Source: an uncultured Rickettsiales bacterium
GTDB taxonomy: Bacteria > Pseudomonadota > Alphaproteobacteria > Rickettsiales > UBA1997
Reading direction: 5' to 3'
DNA: 13,570 nucleotides
Assembly: GCA_944390875.1 (NCBI GenBank)
Contig: CALXRO010000031.1
Span: 1 to 13,570 of the forward strand
This document shows positions 1 to 7,025 of the stretch, piece after piece. Below the pieces are notes generated by a model. The model was given only the letters and a program-made list of their open reading frames with translations, was not told the DNA's origin and ran no database searches. The translations under genes and the position numbers were made by a program. Numbering within the stretch: the first letter of the stretch is position 1; every line of letters starts with the position of its first letter.

Positions 1-678
1 AATCCAAATGTTGGTAAATCAACATTTCTCAACTTTATAGCTAAAAAAGATATAGCTATAGTCTCTAACATAGCTGGAACAACAAGAGATATTATTCAGG
101 TTTCTGTTGACATAGCTGGAATACCTACAACTTTTTCAGACACCGCTGGAATAAGAGAAACTGACGATGTAATAGAATCAGAAGGAGTCAGAAGAGCAAT
201 AACAAACGCTAAAAATGCGGATTTTAGGATACTTATACTTGAACCTGACAATATATTAATTAACGATTATATTAAGGATATAATATTAGATAATACGATA
301 ATATTATTGAATAAATCAGATATGTTAAAAAATGACGAACAATTTAATAATATACTTAAAATATATCCAAATATAGTAAAAATGTCGTTAAAATATGGAA
401 CAAATACTGACTATGTTTTAAAATATATAAATACATATGTTGAAAAGCATTTTTTACCATACATAGATACTGGAATAACACATGAGAGATATAGAATAGA
501 ATTAAAAAATTCCTTAAAATACTTAAATGACGTAATTCATAATTATGAAAATATACCTATAGAAATTATATCAGAAAATATTAGACTTGCTTCAAATTGT
601 ATTTGTAAAATTATAGGAGAAATAAATACTAATGATATACTTGATAATATATTTAGTAAATTTTGTATAGGGAAATAA
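1..678 (+). CDS. mnmE: tRNA modification GTPase MnmE (TrmE), 3' part only
   Basis: The frame is open from the first base to the TAA at 676-678 and encodes the last 225 residues of a protein that is usually about 450 residues; the 5' half lies outside the window. The fragment opens inside the G1 P-loop (NPNVGKST) and shows the other GTPase motifs: TTRD (G2), DTAG (G3) and NKSD (G4). It ends in FCIGK, the conserved C-terminus of MnmE, whose cysteine is a hallmark of the family. With MnmG (not seen here), MnmE installs the carboxymethylaminomethyl group on wobble U34 of certain tRNAs in the cytoplasm, using potassium-stimulated GTP hydrolysis and a tetrahydrofolate cofactor. The missing part should hold the folate-binding N-terminal domain and half of the helical domain. 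The gene meets folA tail to tail with no spacer and no visible terminator. Motifs and C-terminus are all diagnostic, so the call is secure. Confidence 0.96.
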   Translation, partial: NPNVGKSTFLNFIAKKDIAIVSNIAGTTRDIIQVSVDIAGIPTTFSDTAGIRETDDVIESEGVRRAITNAKNADFRILILEPDNILINDYIKDIILDNTIILLNKSDMLKNDEQFNNILKIYPNIVKMSLKYGTNTDYVLKYINTYVEKHFLPYIDTGITHERYRIELKNSLKYLNDVIHNYENIPIEIISENIRLASNCICKIIGEINTNDILDNIFSKFCIGK

Positions 679-1179
679 TTATATTTTTTCGTAAACTATA
701 AGCCGACCACTGCATGTATCTTTATTATTTTTTTTAAAATCCTTTGTTTCTACTATTTTCCATTCGCTTTTATTAAAATTAGGAAAAAAAGCATCAGCAT
801 TTCCATCATATGTTGTTTCTGTTATATACATTTTATCAGCTAAATTATTATCTAAAAAGAATTTATATATTGTTGTTCCACCTATTATAAATATTTCTTT
901 TTCTTTATTTGACTTCGCAAAATCCATAGCTTTATAAGAACAATCAAAGGCTTCACAGCCTTTTGGGTCTATATTTTTATTTCTTGTTACTAGTAAATTT
1001 ATTCTATTTTTTAGTGGTTTTCCACCTATTGATTCAAATGTTCTTCTACCCATTAAAATATGATGATTTAAAGTTAAATTTTTGAAATTTTGCATATCTT
1101 CTTTTAATGTCCAAGGAATTTTGTTATCTATGCCTAATTGTCCATTTTTTCCTATTGCTGCAATTATGGATACTATCAT
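679..1179 (-). CDS. folA: Dihydrofolate reductase
   Basis: The gene encodes 166 residues, a normal length for bacterial DHFR, which reduces dihydrofolate to tetrahydrofolate with NADPH in the cytoplasm. The N-terminus MIVSIIAAIGKNGQLG matches the family's first strand and loop. IPWTLKEDMQNFK carries the active-site tryptophan (W23) and the catalytic acid (D28, equivalent to E. coli D27). LMGRRTFESIG and IIGGTTIYKFF are the two NADPH-binding segments. The ATG start at 1179 fits the family start; no Shine-Dalgarno sequence is visible in the AT-rich leader. The stop codon abuts that of the convergent mnmE. No thymidylate synthase gene, a common partner, is present on either side. Having its own DHFR means the cell regenerates tetrahydrofolate itself, which MnmE also uses, but the adjacency may be chance. 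Confidence 0.96.
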   Translation of the reverse strand: MIVSIIAAIGKNGQLGIDNKIPWTLKEDMQNFKNLTLNHHILMGRRTFESIGGKPLKNRINLLVTRNKNIDPKGCEAFDCSYKAMDFAKSNKEKEIFIIGGTTIYKFFLDNNLADKMYITETTYDGNADAFFPNFNKSEWKIVETKDFKKNNKDTCSGRLIVYEKI

Positions 1180-1472
1180 AATAAATTTGTTTTTTAAATC
1201 AATATAATATTTTTTTTTATAAAAATAAACATTAAATATTATATAATATCTTCTTTATTGTTTCCAGCAATAAAACTGTTTTTATTTCTATTTAATTCTT
1301 TTCTCTCCCTGTAATGAATTTACAGGTCTAATTTTATAAGTTATTTCTTGCATTTTTACAATAAATAATAGTCGTTGATCTGGCAAATCATTATTAATCT
1401 TGGTTAAATTATATCGTATACTTATAAAAATAATAATTACATTATTCTGATATATTTCTCATTTCAATATCT
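1180..1472. other. AT-rich intergenic region, possibly a decayed gene
   Basis: No intact gene is visible in this 293-bp stretch between the leftward eptA and folA. On the minus strand a stop-free run of about 55 codons ends at the TAG at 1288-1290, and its last part (from the ATG at 1353) reads MQEITYKIRPVNSLQGEKRIK. This is less Asn/Lys/Ile-biased than random AT-rich sequence usually is. A shift of frame just downstream continues with ELNRNKNSFIAGNNKEDII and then a stop. That could be the remnant of a frameshifted gene, but I recognise no family. The stretch also holds a 14-bp perfect AT palindrome at 1236-1249, which is expected by chance at this composition. A folA promoter should lie near 1180-1240, but no convincing pair of boxes stands out. 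Confidence 0.3.
1308..1326. repeat. Short inverted repeat (hairpin) between eptA and folA
   Basis: CCTGTAA and TTACAGG form a perfect 7-bp stem around a 5-nt loop. No clear T-run follows on either strand, so it is a weak candidate for a terminator of the leftward alaS-eptA unit. It lies about 150 nt beyond the eptA stop. Confidence 0.35.
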
Positions 1473-3035
1473 TTAATTTGACAGTTTGCACCCATTAAAC
1501 AAATCTAAATCACTATTATAATACTTTCCCTCTATATCAAGCAAACCCAATATTGAATGGAATACATTATCATGTGACAATTTTTCATTAACCTTTTTAT
1601 TAATACAAGAACTATTAATCGAATAACCTTTAATCCACATAAACATTGGAACTTTCCATTGTTCATTTTTGGAAATAATATACGGTGCAGCATGCATAAA
1701 CATATTTTTTTCACCAAATGATTCACCATGATCAGAAACATACAAAAATAATATATTATCATACTGCTTTTGCTTCTTTAAAAAATCAATCATATTGGAA
1801 AGCAAATAAGATGTATAAAATATAGAATTATCATAGGAATTTATAACTTCTTCAATTGAACAATCTTTTATATCGGCTCTACAATTTGGCCTATATTTAT
1901 TGTATCCTTTTGGATATTGTTCATAATACAATGGGCCATGACTACCACTTTGATGAAGCACTATGAGTATATTTTTATAATTGTCTTCCTTTATCAATAC
2001 CTTTGCTCTTTCAAAAATTTTATCATCATAGCCACCATCTGATGAATATTCCGAATTTATTCTATTACATACTCCTTTGCAACCTCCATTATTACTTAAC
2101 CAAAAAATATCAAAACCAAAATTAGAAAGTATATCCAACAAATTTTCAGTATTTAATGCTTCATTTACAGAAAAATTACTTCTACTCAGATGCGAAAAAA
2201 TACATGGAACACTAATAAAAGTTGAACTACCACATGATTCAACATTACTAAAATTTACTATATCATTTTTATATTTATCTAAGAATTCAGTTGTATTTTT
2301 TTTATAACCATTTAATGCCCAATTTTTAGCCCTTACAGATTCACCAACAACTATGACTATCAAATTCTTTTTATTACTTATAATATTACTTGTTCCTATA
2401 AAATCATCGGTAATTTTTACAAATTTTGAAAACTTTTGTTGTAGTTTCATTCTCATAACTCTATGTAAATTTCTTATATAGTTAATTGGGACCACGTAAT
2501 TTACTAAAATTTTATTTTCTCTTATTTCATAAAGATAATTTTTATCCAATAAAATTAATGTTGAGGAAAATAAAAACACAATAATTGAATATATTTTATA
2601 TTTAATTTCTTTTTTAAAATCTAAAAAATTAATATTTACGAATTTTATAATAAAAATTAATATTAATACGCAAAAAATAATTAAATATAAAAATAATCTA
2701 AAATTAATAAAACCTTGTACTTCATTTATATTTGTTTCAATTAGATTTATTATAGTATCTTTATTTATCATTACATGATATGTATCCATAAAATACATGG
2801 ATAAACTATTTAAAAAACAGAATATATATAAGAATATTTTGTATGTTTTTTTTGTAAATATAATTGAATGGAACAGAAACAATAGTGAATAAACTAACAA
2901 CAAAGACAAAATCTTAGGGCATATGGATAAATTTGAATTAAATAATGATACAATAAACATTCTGCTATATACAAACAATGTAAACATACTAAAAATTATA
3001 GAAAATGTATATGATTTTATTTTTATTACATTCAT
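1473..3035 (-). CDS. eptA: Lipid A phosphoethanolamine transferase, EptA-like membrane sulfatase-fold enzyme
   Basis: This 520-residue protein has the EptA architecture: about five hydrophobic helices in the first ~165 residues (roughly 8-30, 42-60, 67-87, 113-132, 146-163), a linker, and a periplasmic alkaline-phosphatase-like domain from about 220. The catalytic residues are visible. VVGES holds metal ligand E232. SCGSSTFISVPC holds the nucleophile T272, aligned with the threonine that carries phosphoethanolamine. HQSGSHGPLYY supplies substrate-site histidines. SDHGESFGE gives metal ligands D435 and H436. The paired cysteines of GGCKGVC and of the NCRADIKDC segment match disulfides known in the family. 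Such enzymes move phosphoethanolamine from phosphatidylethanolamine to lipid A or other lipooligosaccharide sugars and so lower the negative surface charge, giving resistance to cationic peptides. The exact acceptor cannot be read from sequence. The start ATG overlaps the alaS stop by one base and has a Shine-Dalgarno sequence 7 nt upstream, which implies coupling to alaS. Confidence 0.9.
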   Translation of the reverse strand: MNVIKIKSYTFSIIFSMFTLFVYSRMFIVSLFNSNLSICPKILSLLLVYSLLFLFHSIIFTKKTYKIFLYIFCFLNSLSMYFMDTYHVMINKDTIINLIETNINEVQGFINFRLFLYLIIFCVLILIFIIKFVNINFLDFKKEIKYKIYSIIVFLFSSTLILLDKNYLYEIRENKILVNYVVPINYIRNLHRVMRMKLQQKFSKFVKITDDFIGTSNIISNKKNLIVIVVGESVRAKNWALNGYKKNTTEFLDKYKNDIVNFSNVESCGSSTFISVPCIFSHLSRSNFSVNEALNTENLLDILSNFGFDIFWLSNNGGCKGVCNRINSEYSSDGGYDDKIFERAKVLIKEDNYKNILIVLHQSGSHGPLYYEQYPKGYNKYRPNCRADIKDCSIEEVINSYDNSIFYTSYLLSNMIDFLKKQKQYDNILFLYVSDHGESFGEKNMFMHAAPYIISKNEQWKVPMFMWIKGYSINSSCINKKVNEKLSHDNVFHSILGLLDIEGKYYNSDLDLFNGCKLSN

Positions 3036-5719
3036 TATATAACCTTATTAAAATTTAATATTCCTTCAAAGCTACCCATGGCAAAACCATTAGCACCACC
3101 TCCATGAACGCCAAGATTTTTTAATATTTCAGTTGCATTGTATTTTTCAGTTATATCATTACTAACTGCTACCATACATATTTTTTTATTCTTATTGTTA
3201 CAAGAAGCGCAAATAATAGTATTATTTTTATACTTTGTATTTTTTAAATTTACAACAATTCCTTTTATATCTTGAGGATCAACGTTATCAAAGTTTTTGT
3301 TTAATATGTTTATACCGTTTTTTTCCATTTTATTGAATTCAATATTACTCAGAGTATTTTTTTTAAGATCAGAATTTATTTTTTTCAATTCTTTATTTTC
3401 CAAGATTAAATAATTAACTTTATCTACTATATTTTCTTTAGAAATCTTAAATATATTGCTTAATTCATCAACTATTGATAAATTACATCTAATAAAATCC
3501 AATGCTTTCAAACCCGTACAAGCTTCTATTCTCCTTATTCCAGAAGCTATAGATTCCTCTTTTATTATCTTGAAAAAACCTATATCTCCCGTATTTTTTA
3601 CGTGTGTACCACCACATAATTCTTTTGAACATAATATACCTGTCTTATTTTCAAAATTATTCAACTCATTAGTAATTTCTTGTATTGTATAATTTGATTT
3701 GTTCAAATTGTTATTAAAATTTTTATTTGTTTTTATTTTATATTCTCCCATAGAAACAACTCTCACAAAGTTTTCATATTTTTCATTGAATAAAGCTATT
3801 GCTCCAGATTTTTTTGCTTCTTCTATTGGCATTAATTCGGTTGTGACTTTTGTGTTTTTTATGATTATATCATTAACAATTTCCTCAACTTTATTCAGAA
3901 TCTCTTTTTCAATTTTTCCATTATACGATACATCAAGTCTTAAACCATTTTCATTTACAAAAGAACCTTTTTGGTTGACTGAGTTGCCTAGAAGAATTTT
4001 TAATGCAAAATGTAACAAATGAGTTGCAGAATGGTTGGCTGAAATTTTAGCTCTTTTGTCCAAATTTATTGACATATTAACTCTATCTCCAATTTTAAAG
4101 CTACCAATTTCAATTTTTCCTTTATGTATTATAGTATCATTAAAAATCTGTGTATCACTTATCTCAATAACAGAAAATGGCAAAGGTATTGTACCATCAT
4201 CTTTTGTCAAAATGAATAACCCTGAATCACCAACCTGCCCACCTTTTTCGCCATAAAAACAACTTACATCTGTTATAATCTCTATATTTTCTCCTATTGT
4301 TGCATTATCAACAAATTTCCCATCTTTAATGATATTTATTATTCTAGCTGAAGTATGATTCTTTTCATAACCTACAAAATTAGTTTTTTGCTCTAATTTT
4401 AAGTATAAATTATTTACATATTTATCACCAGAACCGACCCAATTACTTCTTGCTTTATTTTTTTGTTTATTCATTTCTTCGTCAAATTCTTTAATATCTA
4501 CATTAATATTTTTTTCTTGTAAAAGCATTTCTGTCAAATCTAAAGGAAAACCATAGGTATCATATAATTCAAAAGCATCATAACCACTCATTGTGTTAGA
4601 ATCTAAATTTTTTACCTTTTCTTCAAGAATTTTTATACCATTATCTAAAGTTGATTTAAATTTATTTTCTTCATTCTCTAAAGTTTCCATAATTATTTTT
4701 TCATTTTCAGATAATTCAGGATATGCGTCACTCATAGTATCAACTAAACATGGAACTAATTTGTACATAGAAGCTTTTTTAACACCAAGTTTGTGAATTT
4801 GTAGCATAGCTCTTCTCATTATTCTTCTTAATACATACCCCCTACCTTCGTTCGAAGGGAAAATATCATCACATATCAAAAAACTAGAGCTTCTTAAATG
4901 ATCAGCAATAATTCTATGTGCAAAAATATCACCAATACCTATAATATTTTCAGAATTTTTTATAAGTTTTTTAAAAATATCGGTTTCAAAATTATTATGT
5001 ACACCTTGTAGAACAGCTGCTATTCTCTCAAGACCCATACCAGTATCTATATTTTTACTAGGTAATTCCTCAAGATCACCTTTATTATTTCGATTAAATT
5101 GTGTAAATACAATGTTCCAAATTTCTATATATCTATCTCCATCTTCGTCTTTAGTTCCAGGTTTTCCACCAGAAATACTTGATCCATGATCATAAAATAT
5201 TTCGGAGCACGGACCACATGGACCTGTATTTCCCATTTCCCAAAAATTGTTTTTATTAGGTATTTTTATTATTCTTTCTTCATCTAGTCCTATAACATGT
5301 CTCCATATTTTATAAGCCTCTTCATCATTGTAATAAACTGTAGCTAACAATTTTTCTTGTGGTATAAGTAATTCATTCGTTAAAAATTCCCAGGCCCATT
5401 CTATAGCTTCTCTTTTAAAATAATCTCCAAAAGAAAAATTACCTAACATTTCAAAAAAAGTGTGATGTCTAGCTGTATAACCTACGTTATCTAAATCATT
5501 ATGTTTACCGCCAGCTCTTATACATTTTTGGACTGAAACAGCTTTAGTAAATTTCGGTTTTTCAGTACCTTTAAGGTAGTTTTTGAATTGTACCATTCCT
5601 GCATTTGTGAATAATAAAGTAGGATCGTTTGGCACTAAACTCGATGATTTTACTTTTCTACAGCCTTTATCCTCAAAAAATTTAAGGTATTTATTCCTGA
5701 TTTCGTTTGTAGTAAACAC
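3035..5719 (-). CDS. alaS: Alanyl-tRNA synthetase
   Basis: The gene encodes 894 residues, slightly longer than the usual ~875, and charges tRNA-Ala with alanine in the cytoplasm. The class II catalytic core is clear at the N-terminus (SSSLVPNDPTLLFTNAGM, then KHNDLDNVGYTARHHTFFE and GNFSFGDYF). The editing domain has its zinc/proofreading site HSATH (H563, H567) and CGGTH (C702, H706), so mischarged Ser/Gly-tRNA should be cleared. The C-terminal C-Ala domain ends with LGVHGGGANGFAMG. The start is GTG at 5719, at the family's normal N-terminus (TNEIRNKYLKFF); no Shine-Dalgarno sequence is visible. Relative to E. coli AlaRS an Asn-rich segment of about 37 residues (around 661-697, bases 3629-3739) is inserted between the SMGEY and CGGTH segments of the editing domain. 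A promoter lies just upstream, and the stop overlaps the eptA start (TAATG), so the two genes likely form one operon. Confidence 0.97.
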   Translation of the reverse strand: MFTTNEIRNKYLKFFEDKGCRKVKSSSLVPNDPTLLFTNAGMVQFKNYLKGTEKPKFTKAVSVQKCIRAGGKHNDLDNVGYTARHHTFFEMLGNFSFGDYFKREAIEWAWEFLTNELLIPQEKLLATVYYNDEEAYKIWRHVIGLDEERIIKIPNKNNFWEMGNTGPCGPCSEIFYDHGSSISGGKPGTKDEDGDRYIEIWNIVFTQFNRNNKGDLEELPSKNIDTGMGLERIAAVLQGVHNNFETDIFKKLIKNSENIIGIGDIFAHRIIADHLRSSSFLICDDIFPSNEGRGYVLRRIMRRAMLQIHKLGVKKASMYKLVPCLVDTMSDAYPELSENEKIIMETLENEENKFKSTLDNGIKILEEKVKNLDSNTMSGYDAFELYDTYGFPLDLTEMLLQEKNINVDIKEFDEEMNKQKNKARSNWVGSGDKYVNNLYLKLEQKTNFVGYEKNHTSARIINIIKDGKFVDNATIGENIEIITDVSCFYGEKGGQVGDSGLFILTKDDGTIPLPFSVIEISDTQIFNDTIIHKGKIEIGSFKIGDRVNMSINLDKRAKISANHSATHLLHFALKILLGNSVNQKGSFVNENGLRLDVSYNGKIEKEILNKVEEIVNDIIIKNTKVTTELMPIEEAKKSGAIALFNEKYENFVRVVSMGEYKIKTNKNFNNNLNKSNYTIQEITNELNNFENKTGILCSKELCGGTHVKNTGDIGFFKIIKEESIASGIRRIEACTGLKALDFIRCNLSIVDELSNIFKISKENIVDKVNYLILENKELKKINSDLKKNTLSNIEFNKMEKNGINILNKNFDNVDPQDIKGIVVNLKNTKYKNNTIICASCNNKNKKICMVAVSNDITEKYNATEILKNLGVHGGGANGFAMGSFEGILNFNKVI
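3043..3046 (-). promoter_or_regulatory. Ribosome binding site of eptA inside the alaS 3' end
   Basis: On the minus strand AAGG stands 7 nt before the eptA ATG, within the last codons of alaS. With the 1-nt TAATG overlap this fixes the eptA start and points to translational coupling. Most other genes here have no visible Shine-Dalgarno sequence, so this one is informative. Confidence 0.65.
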
Positions 5720-5743
5720 TTATGTAATAATTCTATTAGTGAT

Positions 5744-5771
5744 ATTGTAGCATAGTTTTTGTAATTGGCAA
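5744..5771 (-). promoter_or_regulatory. Probable sigma70-type promoter of alaS-eptA
   Basis: Read on the minus strand, TTGCCA (5771-5766) is followed after 16 nt by TACAAT (5749-5744). A TG dinucleotide one base before the -10 makes it an extended -10. Five of six positions match consensus in each box. Transcription would begin near 5737, leaving a leader of roughly 18 nt before the GTG start of alaS. AT-rich DNA gives chance matches, but the two strong boxes plus the TG motif make this the best promoter candidate in the window. Confidence 0.55.
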
Positions 5772-5869
5772 TGGGTATATATAAATATATAATTAAACAA
5801 ATTAAATATTATAAAACAATATCCATAATTATGACAGATTCTATTTATCTCAGTAAAATACCAAAAAAT

Positions 5870-6223
5870 TTACTCTTTTAAATTATTAAACGAATAACCA
5901 TAATTTTTAGCATAGCCAAAAGACACAACTATACCGTTTTTTAATACGATCCAAAACTCATCTCCTGTTATATTAAAAGGATAAAACCCAATATAAGGAA
6001 ATTTATTTGAAAAAATAAGATCAAAAACAGAAGAGTGAAGGTAATATACCATTACCTCTTTATTTCCAAAATATTTCTTTTCTGATGGTGCTGAACCAAT
6101 AATTTTCACTACCTCTTCTTTAGCCAATCCATATTCTAACTTATTGGTTGTCTGTCTATGTATTATAATTGAACAGGACTGCAATGTAGTCACAGAAATT
6201 ATAACCAATAAAAATCTGAACAT
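5870..6223 (-). CDS. Small outer-membrane lipoprotein, BamE/SmpA-OmlA-like
   Basis: The protein has 117 residues. It starts with a short lipoprotein signal (MFRFLLVIISVTTLQSC) whose lipobox LQSC puts the lipidated cysteine at residue 17. The segment LEYGLAKEEVVKIIGSAPSEK, followed by an aromatic strand (VMVYYL), fits the SmpA/OmlA fold, in which a conserved Gly...V..ilG.P motif precedes a strand. BamE, the best-known member, helps the BAM complex insert outer-membrane beta-barrels. The rest (NITGDEFWIVLKNGIVVSFGYA) is also consistent with the small alpha-beta domain. The match is by pattern only: it could be another lipoprotein of the same superfamily, so no gene symbol is given. The ATG directly follows the rpmG stop codon with no base between, so the two are surely co-transcribed and probably translationally coupled. 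No Shine-Dalgarno sequence is seen. No strong terminator follows; a weak 6-bp AGTAAA/TTTACT hairpin lies just past the stop. Confidence 0.6.
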   Translation of the reverse strand: MFRFLLVIISVTTLQSCSIIIHRQTTNKLEYGLAKEEVVKIIGSAPSEKKYFGNKEVMVYYLHSSVFDLIFSNKFPYIGFYPFNITGDEFWIVLKNGIVVSFGYAKNYGYSFNNLKE

Positions 6224-6409
6224 TTAACTTAATTTAGCTTCTTTAAAAGGAACATGTTTTCTTATTACAGGATCATACTTATTAAATTCCATCTTTTCTG
6301 GTCTTTTTTTAGGATTTCTTCTAGCTGTATAATAATAACCAGTACCTGCTGTACTTACCAACTTAAACAAAATAGCTGGCCTCTTTTTTTTAGCTGTCTT
6401 TGCTGCCAT
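6224..6409 (-). CDS. rpmG: 50S ribosomal protein L33
   Basis: This 61-residue basic protein has the L33 signature: KKRPAILFKLVSTAGTGYYYTARRNPKKRPEKMEFNKYDP, with a C-terminal RKHVPFKEAKL. It belongs to the large ribosomal subunit near the E site. It has no cysteines, so it is the zinc-independent (C-minus) form typical of alphaproteobacteria. The ATG start is supported by AAGGT 8 nt upstream (6422-6418). The gene stands divergent to the IalB-like gene across an 85-bp intergenic region and is fused end to end with the downstream lipoprotein gene. Identity is secure from length and sequence. Confidence 0.96.
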   Translation of the reverse strand: MAAKTAKKKRPAILFKLVSTAGTGYYYTARRNPKKRPEKMEFNKYDPVIRKHVPFKEAKLS

Positions 6410-6417
6410 TTTTAATT

Positions 6418-6422
6418 ACCTT
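6418..6422 (-). promoter_or_regulatory. Shine-Dalgarno sequence of rpmG
   Basis: AAGGT on the minus strand lies 8 nt upstream of the rpmG ATG, in an otherwise A/T-only leader. It is one of only three clear Shine-Dalgarno sequences in the window and confirms the start. Confidence 0.7.
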
Positions 6423-6459
6423 AAGAAATTTGAAAAAATAAAAAATAAATATATTCTAT

Positions 6460-6487
6460 ATGATAGTGAAATATTTTTAAAAAACAA
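6460..6487 (-). promoter_or_regulatory. Possible promoter of rpmG and the lipoprotein gene
   Basis: On the minus strand TTGTTT (6487-6482) and TATCAT (6465-6460) are separated by 16 nt, giving a predicted leader of about 43 nt that contains the rpmG Shine-Dalgarno sequence. On the opposite strand TATGAT (6459-6464) could serve as a -10 for the divergent IalB-like gene, although no -35 box is well placed. The matches are moderate in very AT-rich DNA. Confidence 0.35.
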
Positions 6488-6494
6488 GCTGATT

Positions 6495-7025
6495 ATGTTT
6501 AAATTGTTATTATTAATCCCATTTTTATTTTATAATTCATATTTAATAGCAAATAATAATATTAGTTCTGATGTTGACATGTCTAAAGTAACAGTTGATG
6601 GCAGATATTATGATTGGATTGTTTACTATATAGAAGAAATAGGATCTGAAAAAAAATGTTATATAGCAAGTTTTGCAAAAGAAACAAAAGGTAATTATAA
6701 AGGAGAAAGAAAACCTTATATAATGATAGCAAGATTTGCAACTAGAGAAATTGAACAGGTAAGCGTTGATTCCGGATTTATATATAAAAAAAACAGTTTT
6801 ATCTATTTAGATATAGATAACAAACAAACAAGAATGATTACTAAAGATAACAAAGCTTGGAATAAAACAGAAGATGAAGATAGAGTAATGATATATAGAT
6901 TAATAAACGCAAATAAAGACATAAAAGTTAGAAGTGAAACCATTGATGGGAAATACACAATTGATACATATTCTACAAATGGTTTGGCAAGAGCATATAA
7001 AAGAATGAAAGACTTATGCAAGTAG
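6495..7025 (+). CDS. Secreted protein resembling the invasion-associated locus B (IalB) family
   Basis: The product has 176 residues and a hydrophobic signal peptide (MFKLLLLIPFLFYNSYLIA, cleavage likely near residue 19), so it is exported to the periplasm or surface. The mature part fits the IalB-like pattern widespread in alphaproteobacteria: an early DW-V segment, then CYIASFAKE, an RKPYIMIAR strand, a G-FIYKKNSFIYLDID hairpin, AWNKTEDEDRVMIYRL, and the terminal TIDTYSTNGLARAYKRMKDLC. Its two cysteines (C55 and C175) could form a disulfide joining the first strand to the C-terminus. The family is named after a Bartonella protein linked to erythrocyte invasion, but most members have no proven function, and invasion should not be assumed. 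The last 10 bases overlap uppP, which suggests one transcript with uppP and fba. There is no visible Shine-Dalgarno sequence at the ATG. The family call rests on remembered pattern. Confidence 0.6.
   Translation: MFKLLLLIPFLFYNSYLIANNNISSDVDMSKVTVDGRYYDWIVYYIEEIGSEKKCYIASFAKETKGNYKGERKPYIMIARFATREIEQVSVDSGFIYKKNSFIYLDIDNKQTRMITKDNKAWNKTEDEDRVMIYRLINANKDIKVRSETIDGKYTIDTYSTNGLARAYKRMKDLCK

Noticed and set aside
307..678. A separate 123-residue gene starting at TTG 307
   Set aside because: The frame continues upstream to base 1 with GTPase motifs NPNVGKST, TTRD and DTAG, so it is only the 3' part of mnmE.
1236..1249. Perfect 14-bp palindrome of A and T as a possible operator
   Set aside because: At this AT content such palindromes are expected by chance, and no second copy or conserved context is seen.
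3699..4022. Plus-strand 107-codon Phe/Ser-rich frame inside alaS
   Set aside because: It is antisense to the AlaRS editing domain; the Phe-rich makeup mirrors Lys/Glu codons of the real gene.
5810..5869. AGTAAA/TTTACT hairpin as terminator of the rpmG-lipoprotein unit
   Set aside because: The stem is only 6 bp of mostly A-T pairs with a long loop and no proper U-run.
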